From Monosporascus cannonballus (lineage: Eukaryota > Ascomycota > Sordariomycetes > Xylariales), in assembly GCA_004154925.1 (NCBI GenBank), contig QJNS01000156.1, positions 62,001 through 126,000 on the forward strand: a stretch of 64,000 bases of DNA, given 5' to 3'. Position 1 is the stretch's first letter, and every line of letters starts with the position of its first letter. The translations under genes and the position numbers were made by a program. Shown piece by piece: positions 24,286-36,274 of the stretch. The notes below the pieces were generated by a model that was given only the letters and a program-made list of their open reading frames with translations, was not told where the DNA came from and searched no databases.

Positions 24286-25095
24286 ATGGTTGCGTCGATA
24301 TCGACGACGCCGTCCTCGTTCGTCTACGAGAGGCGCGTCGCACGGATTCACCGATACCACTGGCCGGCCATCCAGCTGAACGTCTGGATGCTGGTCATGC
24401 TGGTCGCATCGTGCTGTCTCATCGGCGTGTTTGCAACTCTCATGCAGGCGCAGAACCAACTCGAACTATACACACCATGGTGAGCACCGCCCCTCCCCCC
24501 CAAGTAAACCAAGAGCCGCTTTGGCTTGAGCTGCTGGGCAGCCATCGTCACGGCCACGGGGTGAACGAAGGAGACAAAGTGCGGTCGCTAACATGGGACA
24601 CAACTGCGCGCGGAAACAGGTACTTTCCATACTGGCTCACGGTGTCGTCCCTCACCATCATGTTCATCATCCTGCTACTGTGGCTGATATCGCAGCGGCG
24701 CCTGCTCCCGTCCATCGTCATCCTCGGCGCCTTCATGTTCTTCGTGCTCTGGCTGGTCGGGCTCATCGTCGTCAGCATCGAGATGTGGAGCGCCAATGGA
24801 TCTGTGAGCAACAACTGCGATCTGCTGGTATTCAACAACGCGCCGACGGGGAACAGGATGGAGACGCTGGCCTGGCTCGAAGAGAAATCCATATGTAAGT
24901 CACGCCGCTTTTCTTTCTTTTGCCTTTTTTTCCTTTTTTTTTCTCCTGGCCCGGCGGAGAGAAACGAGAGCGCTTAGCTGACGGGTTCCCGAAATAGGTC
25001 AGTCATGGCAGGCGATCTTCGCGTTTGCGCTCATCGGATGCGTATTTCTGCTATGGATAGCTATCATTGCGATACAAGTCTTCTATGATGATTAA
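24286..25095 (+). CDS. Four-helix membrane protein (MARVEL-like), three exons
   Basis: Exons are 24286-24479, 24620-24894 and 24998-25095. Introns are 140 bp (GTGAGC...ACAG) and 103 bp (GTAAGT...ATAG). The spliced product is 188 residues. Splicing joins ...ELYTP-W-YFPYWLTV, the pattern of a common Pezizomycotina family in which '(V/T)PWYFP(F/Y)W' follows the first loop. Four hydrophobic segments lie at about 31-53, 70-88, 95-120 and 160-184, with cytoplasmic-type ends. Two cysteines in the second loop (NNCDLL and SICQ) are typical of the family. This is a MARVEL-like architecture: an integral membrane protein, probably of the plasma membrane or endomembranes, with no known reaction. The family is largely uncharacterised, so no gene name is given. 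The internal 'M' starts at 24411 and 24593 are artefacts of reading through intron 1. Confidence 0.85.
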
Positions 25096-25574
25096 TGATA
25101 GGTTATCGGTTTGAGGCGATATGTGCATTGGGACAGGACGCCCGGTTGTGATGAACCTGTATGATCAAGTTTGTTTTGTGTTGAAAATTCTGTGACCAGC
25201 GTCGTTCAAGATAAGGTTGCAGACTGGCGCAAAATGGCATGTTGCGCGTCAAAAGGCGTTACGGAGCACCACTCAAGTTAATTGTTTTATGACGTCCCAG
25301 GGGTATGTCGCATGGTGCTCGACAGATTACTTAAAGGATTGCAGAGAAGCCGAACAATGAGCCTCAACGGGATATCATTCCAGCCTACGCTAAATACTGC
25401 GGAGTAATACATGCGCCATCCATATCCTACAATGTCGTCCCCAGGAAAACGAATAGGTCAATGTGATGTCAGCCCCCTCAGTTGGAGATCTTGGGGTCAA
25501 CCTTGTTACTACACGCAGGGACAGGTCGATCAGCTACGGAAGGTCGCATCGCCGAACATCTCGCCATTGACTAC
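25096..25574. other. Convergent intergenic region
   Basis: Lies between the 3' ends of the membrane protein gene (+) and the 68-residue protein gene (-), so it should hold two terminators. The open frame at 25411-25596 has no protein-like features. Nothing else seen. Confidence 0.5.
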
Positions 25575-25853
25575 TCACCCACTCTTCTGCTCATAAGCGT
25601 TACGACCGAAATCGGTGATCTGCTCCCTCTGGGACTCATTCAAGCCCCAGCCGGCCTTGTCGTTGACCGCCTTGAATGCTGCAAGCGACCACCTGCGATC
25701 AGCAACCGCTTTCCTCGGCGCCCTCGGAAGGGAGGAGGCGGCCGGCTTACCCTTGTCACCATAGTCTTGCTGCCGTCCAGAGGAGGACTGCTGGTTCGAC
25801 GTGTGCCCGGAAGAGCCAGACTTGCCGCCAATCGCGTTCTTGATAGCGTCCAT
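25575..25853 (-). CDS. 68-residue conserved small protein (two exons)
   Basis: Minus-strand exons are 25853-25751 and 25678-25575, with a 72-bp intron (GTAAGC...TTGCAG). The spliced protein begins MDAIKNAIGGKSGSSG, has a Gln/Ser-rich stretch, then ...QQDYGDKAFKAVNDKAGW, and ends QITDFGRNAYEQKSG. This matches a widespread family of very small fungal proteins with an N-terminal 'MD.IKNA.G' amphipathic start, a 'QDY.DK' motif and a C-terminal helix ending 'ARGAYEK.TG'. It is hydrophilic, with no signal peptide. The function is not known to me, although relatives are often strongly expressed under stress or during development. The 120-residue unspliced frame starts upstream and reads through the intron; the start at 25853 is preferred because family members begin there. 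Confidence 0.8.
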   Translation of the reverse strand: MDAIKNAIGGKSGSSGHTSNQQSSSGRQQDYGDKGKPAASSLPRAPRKAVADRRWSLAAFKAVNDKAGWGLNESQREQITDFGRNAYEQKSG

Positions 25854-26912
25854 TGTGATAAGGTGGTCCCTTTGTAGATGTAGAATTAAGTTCGGGGCTG
25901 AGGTGGGAAGGAATGCGTCTTCTCGAGTATAACACAAGTAGAGAAGGATAGATAGAACCCCCTTTCAAGCGCGGTGAGAGGTGGTCTATATAACTACACT
26001 TAGTACTCTCTTTCACATATCGATTCAAGTTGACATCGGCGATGACGTACCTAAGCCTCAAAGACCTGTTTGTTATAGGAGTACCGTTCATCCTTCTGCC
26101 GATTTCCGAGCCTTGGTAATTTGCCATCAATCCCAAGCCTATTCCTTGCAAGTTGCGCAGCCGATAAACGCCAGTCTCCATCGCATGGGACCCGAAACAG
26201 TTGAATCGCTGTCCACGCACTGTGTATTATTACAGTAGATCCAATAATCACTCCACTACATACGGACCATAGTGGGACTCTTTGCTTATTCTTTCCAAAG
26301 AAGGGGTGCGGAGTGCATGAGCAAAATACACAAGGTTACTACGTAATAGCAAGGATCGCATTTCACAAATTACCTAGGTATCAGGGCCAGGATTTGGATA
26401 ATCCTGCCTTTTGCACGTGATTTACTTCATTCTTCTACTTCGCTAAAGTGATGTATCAACACAAAAACAGGGCATTGCTCGGTTGCCATGTAAAAGACAA
26501 AGACAATCCATAGACTATATACGGTATGTAGTTATAGCACTCGGTTTTCCTATATCATAAATGATAATACCAGCAAGGCCACCTCTCTGGTACAGCTGTC
26601 CCGTATGAGCGACCAAGTTTGATAGGGAAGGAGGACATCGCATAGACACTGGCTATCACACGAATGGAACGCTTTCCCTAAGACGTTGTCTCTCGTATCT
26701 TCGGAAGATCTGGCATACCATAGTACTTCGATTCATCAGGCACCGGCGGTTGACCCTTCCAAGGGCCACATCTGCTAAAGTACTTTACAGAACATGATCC
26801 ACCCGAGCTGCGGGTCGATTCAGTGCGCGCATCAGCAGCTATGCACCTACAGCTGTGCTCAGGTTACTACGACTACTCGCCTCATTTGGGTTGACGCTTG
26901 CAGCAGCCATGG
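25854..26912. other. Intergenic region upstream of the small protein gene
   Basis: About 1 kb. The part nearest 25854 should be the promoter of the minus-strand small protein. Open frames at 25981-26251 on both strands overlap each other and lack motifs. No RNA gene or repeat recognised. Confidence 0.4.
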
Positions 26913-27340
26913 CTAAGGCGAAGGGCGGCCTTGATGCTGGAGGCTTCCGGTAGGACACGGATACGCGAGGGGTTCCAACAGTGTGGATGAGATACGTAGA
27001 AGCCCCTGATATTGTGAGATACGGCCTCCGGTCTTATTCAAGGTTAAGGCAGCGTTGAAGCCGAGCTTTGCTGTACGAAGTAATTGCATGCCCAAGACTG
27101 CGAGTGAACGCCCCTCTGCTTTCGATATCGGCTCCGGCGCTAGGAGTATGCATTTCTCATCTAAGGGGACTCCGTGACTGTCGACGCAGGTAGAATTGTT
27201 GAAGTGCTCCCGGTACAAGGGATCTGCCCTCTAGAATGCAACGGGGCTCGCTAGAGCGGTTGTGAAAGCTGATCTGTCCCCTGCCTTGATAACCGCAACT
27301 ATCTGCTCGTTCCCAAACTTAGCGGCCATAACATCGTGCC
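26913..27340 (-). pseudogene. Possible degenerate gene fragment of unknown identity
   Basis: A 101-residue open stretch (26913-27218) has an ordinary amino-acid mix (for example 'CVDSHGVPLDEKCILLAPEP' and 'GMQLLRTAKLGFNAAL'). The same frame continues upstream through a TAG into another open stretch of about 38 residues ('GHDVMAAKFGNEQIVAVIK'), which is preceded by further stops. Continuity of protein-like sequence across stops suggests a decayed gene. I recognise no family, and it may equally be chance. Confidence 0.25.
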
Positions 27341-28102
27341 CTCAAAGCTCACCTTGGGTTACCCCTGGGCGCCTTCTTGTACCAGGTCACAATCTGAAGG
27401 TAGGGTCGAGTTCGCCAGAAGGCAACCACATACGTTACTCATAATCCGCGTCAAATTTTTTATCAGGTTTATGATGTCTTGCCTTTTTACCTTGCTCTGG
27501 GGTGAACATCAGTACTTAACTGCCCTACAGGGCAGCCAACAGTCCCATAGCTGAGCCCACCCTCCATCAAATTCGGTAAACAGGAGACTTGGACGGATAT
27601 GAGATGTATTGTCTCTGCGATGTCACAAGCGCACATGTGCACGGCTGATAAACTTTTACTTAGCCCTCTGCCCCGGCGAGGGGTCTTGCCTTGCCCTCTA
27701 CTCCTTTGATCTCAAGCTAATTATGCTGATACTCCCAATCCAACTTGAAATTAGACCCAGAGGTTTGCATGACTTGGTACGCGGTACACTGTCGATAGCC
27801 CGTTTCGACAGAAATGGATAGTTTCAATGCGCCAGTTTCGTTCTCCCAAGCCTTGCCTAGCCTGGCAACGGCCCGCATATCGTCCGACTCCATGTTGATG
27901 ATAATAGACCCCACCACGCCAGCCAGACGCCAACCAGACGCCATTTCGTTTGATGCACATATACACTTTCATAAAAATCCACCCAACACGGTTCTCCGAG
28001 GTATGAATGGTGACGATAGGTTCCAAAAGACGGTGACGCTCTCACCCGACGTTGACTCTCCCGGCGAGAATTTCCCCGCTGCTCTTCGTTATATCGTTTT
28101 CT
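27341..28102. other. Intergenic region 3' of the GT90 gene
   Basis: Overlapping short frames on both strands (27609-28212) show no motif and are not called. The bases just below 28103 should hold the terminator of the GT90 gene. Confidence 0.4.
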
Positions 28103-30266
28103 TTACCGCAGTAAATCATCCACCCAACCCATCTTCCCCCTCCTATCGTCCGATACCCGGGCATACTCAAGCAGTAGTCGTAGCACGTAAATCTGCATAT
28201 CTTCTTTCCTGAGCACCTTTTCGGCCCAGGCCTTGCCGTCCGTGGCGATCTTCTCGGCTACTTCGTCATGGGCGGGCACGCTGTCCTCGTAACCGAGGAA
28301 ATACTCCATAATACCATAGAAGTCGCCGAAACGGTTGTCCATGGGGACAAAATGTTTCCAGGCCACCAGGCGACTGTCATGCCATTCGCGCCACAGGGTG
28401 CTCTTGATGGGGAGGCTGGTGCTCCGCAGGAAGCCCAGGTACCGTCCAGAGAAGGAGTTTCCGTCGATGTCGGGCAAGTACTTGTAGCCGAACTGCACGG
28501 CCATGGACTCGCCGGGTATGACCTCGAACTGGGCGTCCGTGTAGGGACAGTGGCCGTCCTCGGGCTTCGGCTCGTAATCCTCACGGCACATGAGGTGGGT
28601 GAATCCCACATTCGTCCATTGCGACACCCACTTTCCCAGGCGACCCTCTTTCTGGGCGGCGATGTTGTAGCTCCTGCTTGGGAGCTGGAAGTTGATGGGG
28701 GGCTCGATTTGTTCTTCGGCGCGTGTCAGCTTCGTGCCGTTGGCCATGGAGACGAATCGGTGACGTTGGAACCCTCTCCAGTTGGTTTCGCTATTTCGCC
28801 CGCCTGTAGCAACCCCGCGCCAGATTACCATGTCCTCCTTAAAGTCCCAAGGAGCGCCGTGGTCCTTGCCGCCCGTGAATCTCTCTTCCTCGTTCCAGTA
28901 CATCGGTGCCGGGAGCAGAATTTCGTTATTCGTAGCCAGCTTGCTGCCCCCGAACATGGGGAACAGAACCTTAGTCGCCGACGTAGATAAGGGCTTGATG
29001 AAGATTCCCTCGAGGCCTTGGAGGTCTGGTTGGTGGCAGAACTCGGTCGAAAGAGTATAGTTGGAGACGTAACCGTCATACTGGTGAGGAGTGGCCCACG
29101 ACGGCTCGAATTTAGGAGTGGTGTCGAGGGTCTTGAGGAGGTCGGCCTTGCGTGCTGGGCTCCCAGGCGGGCATCCTCGGCGAGCGATATCCCAATAGGG
29201 GCCTAGACAAGAAAGAGAATATGTTAGCATACGGCGGCATCTTACTAGCAACAGCGCGTGTAAGCAGAAGGGATGGGGATATGCTCGTACTCGTGTCTTC
29301 CCAATCCTTAGGCCGAGTAACCGGCAAACTGTCCATCTGTATCTCCTTAGCTGGTCGTAACTCTTGGAAGCCGCCAATGGCATCCTTCGCCGGAATCAGC
29401 TTGCGAGTCTCTTTCTCTTTCCGCATGTACTCATCAATTGCCTCCCAGGGAACGACCATGCGAGGTTCGTCCATGGCGTTCAGGGGGATATCCATATCGG
29501 GGAGGAGGTGCTCGATCGTGCTCGTCATATTCAGCCAGATCTGGGTCCAGAACCAGTCGCTCTTGGCAGAGGCGGTATGGTTACGAATGTTGATGGTCAT
29601 CTCGTAGTCACAGGCCTCCTTCAGGATGCGAGCGGGATCGATGCCCCAGAAAGGGTTCAAGTCATGGTAGATCTGGTCGAAGAAGTCCTCAACCATAACG
29701 GCATCGTTATCGATAGCAAACTGATACCACTTGTCAAAGCCGGGGGGGGGATGCCGACCTCTCCGCTTGCGATAGGCGTCGGCGGCTTCGTCCAGCGTCT
29801 TAGACTCCTTAGCGAGCACCGCTTTGAAAGTGTCGTCGGCCGTCTTGATCAGGATGTCTATGGGGTGCTTTCGATTTGCCGGAGGGGGAGCGTGGCCGGG
29901 ATTCGAGTCCCATTTCGACTTGTCGTCGCTACCGGGTGATGTTTTGACAGGCCTCTCGACTGCGCCATTGGCATGATCCTCGGGCTTCTTCTCGACAACG
30001 GGGCCCTCCTTGACGGGATGTTCCTCGTGACCTTGGCCGGAAACTTCGTGGCCACTTAAAGGGCCCTGCTGGTTGAGAGAACCGTGATTCGATGTCCCGG
30101 GGCCCTTATGACCAATACTGGAATCGTATTTGATAGGAATGTCGGCGCGCGGGGTCCCGAGAAGATAATAGAAGAGACATAATAGTATAAAGGCGGGAAC
30201 GATGTACCGCACAAGATGGGACGGCCGCCGGGGAGGAAAGGCAGGCGAGCGCATCATCATAGCCAT
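28103..30266 (-). CDS. GT90 family glycosyltransferase (CAP10/CAP1-like), type II membrane protein
   Basis: Minus-strand exons are 30266-29291 and 29202-28103, with an 88-bp intron (GTACGA...TCTAG). The spliced product is 691 residues. The start MAMMMRSPAFPPRRPSHLV is chosen because it puts a single hydrophobic anchor (about residues 20-37) right after a basic N-tail, the layout of Golgi type II transferases. The frame is open 56 codons further upstream without protein-like sequence. A Pro/Gly/His/Glu-rich stem follows, then the luminal part. The C-terminal domain has the CAP10/GT90 signature: 'YKYLPDIDGNSFSGRYLGFL' from about 565, 'WREWHDSRLVAWKHFVPMDN', 'GIMEYFLG'. The class includes Cryptococcus capsule xylosyltransferases. 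In filamentous fungi it probably glycosylates wall or secreted glycans in the secretory pathway. Donor and acceptor cannot be told from sequence. Confidence 0.9.
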
Positions 30267-32428
30267 CGTAACAAGGGACCGAGGGGGAAGGCAGAGACGC
30301 CGTGCGCCTAGAACGATGGCGCCACCTGCGCCGGCGTCTGTGCAGGGGATGTTACGGAGAAGGACTGCCGATCGGGAAGAAATTGAATCACTTGATGCGA
30401 GCACTCGGGGGACCAGTATAGATAACCATAACAAGCTTGGAACGACGTCGGCGGTGTCCCGAAAAGTGTACAGCTTAAGACAGAGATTCTACACTTCGCG
30501 TGGCCCTGAGAAGTGGACGCATGGGGTAGTGTGTTCTGGGAGGGGGCAAGATATTACAACAGAAGGGCCCTGGGGGATGACGTCCCGTGCTTGTAGGGAT
30601 GAAGGGTTCGGGACAGGTATGGATGGATGGTAACCATGAGTATGCCAAGAGGAGCTGAACCTGGAGAAGGAAGGTCCTGATGGTTCCTAATTTGAACTTG
30701 GCTTTTGCCCCACGGAGCAGAGCTGGATTCACTTTTTCCATATGGTACGGAGAGAAACCTTTGTAGGGCTTGGGGGGCGGAAATAGGGAACACCCCGGTA
30801 AATGAGATGAATATCGCGCAGAGGTGGAGAGAGACCCAAACGAGACCCGGTTTCTGTACCTTGTCACGGATAGGTATTTTTCATATCTGCGTGTATGCAC
30901 TTAGTGCGGTAATGCGTTTATGAATAGAAGCCAACGGACTCTCTCCAGTCGTTTTCGATTCTCCCCCATTCATCACTACGGCATACGTATGTCGCATGCA
31001 TTCTCGGGGACTGACAAGGGGTTCGCCTGTCTCTACCGGTAGGGGAATAACAGGTAATGGGGCTTCTAGGTCCGACCTATCATGCTAACTATCTACGGTA
31101 TACATCAACAGGTAAGAAGAACCCTCTGTATGCACATGCATGCGGGTCTTGGAGCACAACACTGAAGAGCCAGGTTCGCAGAATCCTTCCCGATTCTGCA
31201 GATTGTCGGCTGACGCACCTGCTTCAACGGGCACAGTCTTTTTTCCCCATCGTATTAAAGGGCTCCAGTATGATTGGATCTAACGCAATTTAAGCTCTAT
31301 AACCCCGGGTTTCCCATTATAGCAGCGGGTCCCTAGGGTTACCATGCATGGACGCCACATCTAGAATCCCATGAATCCCTTGCGTAGCTTGTGCCCGTCG
31401 GTTACCGAACACGATCAGCCTGGTCTGTAACTAGAAAAATGTAACAAACAAGTAGCCGTCTTATGCCACATGCCATACTATTAAAGTGGATGACATCAGC
31501 AGGCCGCCGATTATTACTACGTCCGTACTCGCCAATCGCGGAGCTAGATCCTACAATATTAGGTAGGCTATTTCACATTTCCGGTCATAATCCGGTGCAA
31601 TTGGGTGTTGGGTCGGAACGAGCGCACGCGGGAGAGAGTGGGCGCGAGAGAGAGAGAGAGAGAGAACATGTTGGCCTTATGCGCTTTTGCATTTTGGTCC
31701 ATATGGAGTAGCAGCAGAGGAGCAGGGAGTGGTGGTACTCTCAGTCCCCCGATAAACAGATTTCATCCATCGAAGGGTCCCAAAATGGGACTGATTTTCA
31801 GAGAGATAAGACGGGAACCCGTATCACCCGGCCCCCGGCCCCACTCGCGTCGAATGAACTCGAACGAAGACGCATATGTTGTGCGGCTTTGATCCGCTTC
31901 CGTTAGATCTGCTGTGCCGGCGAGGGATCTATCAGGCTCCCCGCCAAGATGCTGCCTGCCATTGACGCGTCGTTCAGCTGTGTTAGTCACCAGCTTGGCA
32001 TAGAGCAAGCAGTCTCAGAAGCAGTCTCACATCCCAGGGAACACCGTTTTATGCCCATCGAAGGAACGATACTGCAACCATGGGGATATTCCTTCGACCG
32101 AATTTGGAAACCGCTCCGTTTGGCAGCAGGGTGCCTACACCGACCACTACAGCATGTCGTGGAACTGAGATCCCGTCGACTATCGGCGCATTCGCGAAAA
32201 CAGCCGGCCACGAATGTGACACGTTCGTCTACGTGGACAGGGAAATTAGAGCACAAGTTGGTAGGTAGTAGTATATCATGCCCTGGTCCCAGTACCACGA
32301 TGTCGATTATTGTACATTATCATACAGAAGCTATTGCTACAGGTGTTCCGACTGAATGCCGCGACGCTCCCTTTACAATGCGCAATGGGCAAACGCGTGC
32401 GACATAGGCGCGGCCAGCGACATGTTCA
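30267..32428. other. Intergenic region between two minus-strand genes
   Basis: About 2.1 kb: promoter and leader of the GT90 gene at the low end, 3' end of the mitochondrial factor gene at the high end. It contains a (GA)10 microsatellite (31646-31665). Several frames of 60-150 codons lie on both strands (30202-30633, 30475-30900, 31949-32407), overlap each other and show no motif, so none is called. Confidence 0.4.
31646..31665. repeat. (GA)n microsatellite
   Basis: Ten uninterrupted GA units in intergenic sequence, preceded by a shorter GAGAGAG tract. Confidence 0.9.
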
Positions 32429-34442
32429 TCAGAATTCGGAACCAACATTCCAGTCGTCGGGGCTGTTAGGATCGTCCGTGTCGTGCGTCCGCGCGATGAG
32501 CTCGTGGAACTCGGGCCGGAAAGGCCACTGCATCCAGAGCTCCACGAGCTCCTCCCACTGGCGCGCGTTCAGCATCCGGGGCGTAATCTCCGCGTACGGC
32601 GACTTCACCGGCGGCACGCCTCCGTGGTCCGGGTCGTGGATGCTCTTCCACTTGGGCATGATGAACTCGGCGGCGCCGGGCCACAGGGCGTCCAGGATGC
32701 GGCTGACGGGGGTCGTGCTCTGCGTCATGAGGGCGCTCATGATGAGCTCCAGCATGTCGCCCGCGCGGTTGGACCGCGGGCCCACCTGCCGGATCAGCGG
32801 ATGCACGTCCTTGGGCTGGATATCGAGGAGGCAGCATTCGACGTTGGGGAAGAACTCGTCTGGCTGCACGGCCATGGGCTCGAATGTGCGGCGGTCCCAG
32901 TGGAGCACGGGCGGGTCCTGACGGATGTAGTGTAGGTTGCCCCTGTAGGTGACGAACTCTTGGACGAAAGCGTTGGTGCAGAGTTGCATGCTCTCGTGCC
33001 ATTCCCCGCCGAGCTTCTCTATCTCCTCGCGGGTAACCTTGCCGGAGTTGTAGGCCGCGGTGATGGCGTCGAGGCCCGAACTGAGCTCGTGCATCTTCTG
33101 GTACCGCTTATCTTCCGCGTTCATTCTCCACTGGTATTTCCTAATGGTCTTGAATTCCTCCGAGTCAGTGGTGAAGACCTGGCTTTCGTGCGCCGCCTCG
33201 AGCTCCGACAACGATTCGCTGAAAGGCCGCTTAAAGACCGGGGGTCGGCTTCCGGGTGCCTTCACTCGCCGCTTCTGCTTGGAAGAGGCCATCGCCTCGA
33301 GCAGGGCTTCCGTCTCCCTCCCTTCCGGAACGGAGATCCGAGACTTCTTCATCTTCCTCAGGACCGACGCGGTGCTGTAGGCGTCGGTGCCGGTGTCACG
33401 AAGAAACCAGATCGATTCGGGACCGTCGCGACCGCAAACCTCACGTATCCACTCGCAGTACAGCTCGCCCTCGATGGCCGTGCGTTTGCGCCTCTGCATG
33501 TTCTTGGGCAGGATGCCGCCCTTGTCGTCATGCCTTCCCCATATCAGCATGCGGACCTGACCATACTTTTGGAACAAGCTGCCTGAGCGGATGGAGTCGA
33601 GAAACTGGTGGAGAACCAGGTATGCCAGGGACTCGAAGGTTCTGTACTTCTTCCTCGGGTGGAAGGCGATGTTCGCTGTCACGAGAAGGGTGTCGTTCCG
33701 CGAGGATGGTTGGAAGGCGTCCTCGACGGGCGTTTGGTGGGCCAGATACTCGGGGGTCAATATGGAGTTGAGGTCGCGCCAGACGATGCCGGGCTTGGGA
33801 ACCAGCGTGGCGCCTGGTTTCTCGAGGATAGGCTCGAGAAAGGGTCTGTACAGGTCGGCATCGGGTTCCATCAATATGTGCGATCGTGGCTTCAGGTGTT
33901 CGTGCAACTTCCGACTCCACAGTCCGGCTCCCGGGTACATATCGATGATATCGCAGCCCACGTGTCGCTTAAGGGAACGCCCGAGGTAGGAAAATACATC
34001 GTCTAGACAGATCAACGATCATTATTAGCGCTCACTATAACAGGTGGGTTCCGCGGTAGTGTCCCACAGGGGCGAATCCATACATACCGATAAGTTTCTC
34101 ACTCACGATATTGACCCGGGTCTTGTCCCCGGTAACCTTCGTCTTCTTCCCCCCCGGCTTCTTGGCGCTTGATTTGGCGGGCCTCACTTTATCCGCATCC
34201 TCATCGGCGTCTGTCCCGGTCTCATCTTCTTCCTTTCTCGCCCCGCCTCTACTGACCTTCCAGACCCCAGTCGCGGCAAGCTGCTCGGCTACCGGGGTGG
34301 AAGGGCGTAACTCGGACTTCTCGAGCTTCGCAGAACTCAATCGGAGGCAAGTGGACGACAATGGTCTTCGAATCCGTGTTTGGACAAAAGCTGGAGAGGA
34401 GAGCGAGATGAGACTCCGCACATGGCCGCGGGTACAGAACAT
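32429..34442 (-). CDS. Mitochondrial transcription factor B / rRNA dimethylase-like (Mtf1-type)
   Basis: Minus-strand exons are 34442-34088 and 34002-32429, with an 85-bp intron (GTATGT...TCTAG). The spliced product is 642 residues. The N-terminus MFCTRGHVRSLISLSSPAFV, rich in Arg/Ser/Thr and without acidic residues, is a mitochondrial presequence. An upstream ATG at 34469 would add 9 residues. Splicing restores 'RVNIVSEKLIDDVFSYLG'. The SAM-binding fold follows: 'GCDIIDMYPGAGLWSRKLH' (134-152, the GxG loop at 143-145) and 'HILMEPD' ending at 166, where the motif II acidic residue sits. This is the KsgA/Dim1 rRNA adenine dimethylase superfamily. In Pezizomycotina the long form is annotated as mitochondrial transcription factor 1, which opens promoters with the mitochondrial RNA polymerase. 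Length and layout fit that group. Methylase activity cannot be judged. Confidence 0.85.
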
Positions 34443-35752
34443 GTGAAAAGAGGAAGCGCGGCCGCACAACGAGGGATATCCGACTGTGAGTGAATCTCGC
34501 GAATATTTCTCCCCCGTTACGAATGTGCTTAATACCCAAAAGAAACCATATAGTTATGACCTGTCCAAACTCAAGAAGGGTTATGCACTCTCTCCTCTGA
34601 ATGACACCAAGCTAAAAGCGTCTCAGGAAAGGTCCCTAGCTAGTACACGTAGCTTAGCGACTATACCTCCTCCTGTAATTATGCATGATTAGGGTAAGTA
34701 CATGTAGGTATACATTATGCGCGACAGATCTCGAACTTTTTTAGTGGGGTCGGAATTTCTGCCGCTCGTCACCGACAGACATCTTGGAACATTGAGATAC
34801 CTAGGTAGGTAGGAACTATACGTATCTCCCTAGATGACACCAGGCATTGTAAGCCTCATGAGGTGGCGTACGCTTATTTGAACCCTGTGCCTCCCACCGC
34901 CCAGACTTCCTTCCCCCTTCCCCCTTATTCCTTCAACGCCAAGTGGAAAGACCTTAAACTTGGCATGCTTAATTCCGGTACCATCTTAACCGACTCACCG
35001 ACACCCATGTTACGGCTGTGTATTTGACACGGAGATAGCCGTTCGAGTGAAGTGATGAGAACCTCGTCACTTGCCCATGGATTCTATCAATCGTTCTCAT
35101 AGCATCAGATACCGCGATATATATGTTTGCTTGGTACTTGATCAAGCTAATATCAACGTACAATGACAGGCGCAAAGCCCCTGTCCACCAGCAGAGGCGA
35201 GCAAGTAAAAGGCAGGCCAGCAATTGATATATGCTCTGAGCTGTCATGGCAGTGGAGCGTAGCACATCTTAAAACGAAATATAGCATCATGATGTTCGGG
35301 AGGCCGCCCAATCATGCCCAAGAAGGCTGTGAAGTAAGCGCTAAGCCATTCCTTCCGCCTTCTACTGGCCTAGCGCGGTGCACAAAGCTTACATGGTTTC
35401 AGGCTGAGATTAAACTGCCTCCTCGTGTACTCGGTAGCCGCGCTGGGCACAACGCCATACCAATACAGGCGTCGACGGTCGTGGAGCACATTGAGCATTT
35501 ACCCCAATATATCGTTCTCGATCGTGTGAATGCCTGACTGGGTATTTTAATTTTACCCTCCACACCTTTTAGTGCTGTCTACTTTGCGTATCACTGCGAA
35601 TCATGACCTCTCCAACCACCTACTTAAAGTAGAGCCTGTATTGACTCCCCGTCGACTTTGGTGCTCCCTCATACAAACTACCATACTACGAGCACTTTCC
35701 CCAAAACTGAAGGTTCCATCGCAGAGAATACCCAAAGCCTTCTCTGCACACG
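34443..35752. other. Divergent intergenic region
   Basis: Separates the start of the minus-strand mitochondrial factor gene from the plus-strand GPI-protein gene, so it should hold both promoters. Short CCTAGGTAGGTAGG-type repeats occur near 34800. Frames at 34969-35537 and 35572-35934 lack motifs; the last overlaps the next gene out of frame. The 100 bases before 35753 are C/T-rich, as in fungal leaders. Confidence 0.4.
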
Positions 35753-36274
35753 ATGTGGACCAAGCACTTCTTAGCAGCAATTCAATTCCTCCTGTGTTAT
35801 ATCGTCCTCGGCCACGTAGCGCTAGTCCATGCCCAAGAAGCATCTGGAGTCGCCCCAGCTTCTCAACGAGACGTTCACGGGAACTCCGACGTATCCCAGC
35901 GCCGGGACGACGGGATCGTCGTCAAAATAGCTAGCGGACTTGACACTAGGGAAAACAAGTAAGTCGCCATATAGAAGCATCTAAACGCTCTGTATGAATA
36001 CCACTACTAACACGAACCTCAAAGCGTCGAGTTCGATGGCCAGGATGAAGAAGTAGACTCGGACTTCACTGCGCTTCCGGAGAAGCGATCGCGAAGAAGG
36101 AAGAAGGGCGGTGGCGGTGGCAGCAGCAGTAACTCTACCGGCGAGAATGGCAACAGCGGTAACTCTACCGGTGAGAATGGCAGCGCCGGTGGTGTTGCGG
36201 GAAGTGCAGGGGTCATGGCGTCATTCGCGATCGCGCTGAGTTTGGGTGTCACAATGGGCTTGCTAGGTATTTAA
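35753..36274 (+). CDS. Small secreted protein with probable GPI anchor (two exons)
   Basis: Exons are 35753-35958 and 36025-36274, with a 66-bp intron (GTAAGT...AAAG) containing CTAACACG near the 3' side. The product is 151 residues. The signal peptide starts MWTKHFLAAIQFLLCYIVLG, with probable cleavage after VHA (residue 27). The mature part is acidic/basic and hydrophilic, then has a KRSRRRKK cluster, a Gly run and two copies of NSTGENGN/S that carry NST N-glycosylation sites. The last 20 residues are hydrophobic after Gly/Ala/Ser-rich sequence, the pattern of a GPI signal (attachment probably near NGSAGG). It should be at the plasma membrane or cell wall. I recognise no enzyme domain. The basic cluster may be a Kex2-type processing site. 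Confidence 0.75.

Noticed and set aside
28268..28990. 240-codon plus-strand frame opposite the GT90 gene
   Set aside because: Shadow of the GT90 C-terminal domain, whose motifs are clear on the minus strand.
31949..32407. 152-codon plus-strand frame near the 3' end of the mitochondrial factor gene
   Set aside because: Overlaps a 103-codon frame on the other strand, with no motif and no splice signals. Treated as chance.
32483..34006. Long plus-strand frames opposite the mitochondrial factor gene
   Set aside because: GC-rich shadows; the minus strand carries the SAM-fold motifs and the presequence.
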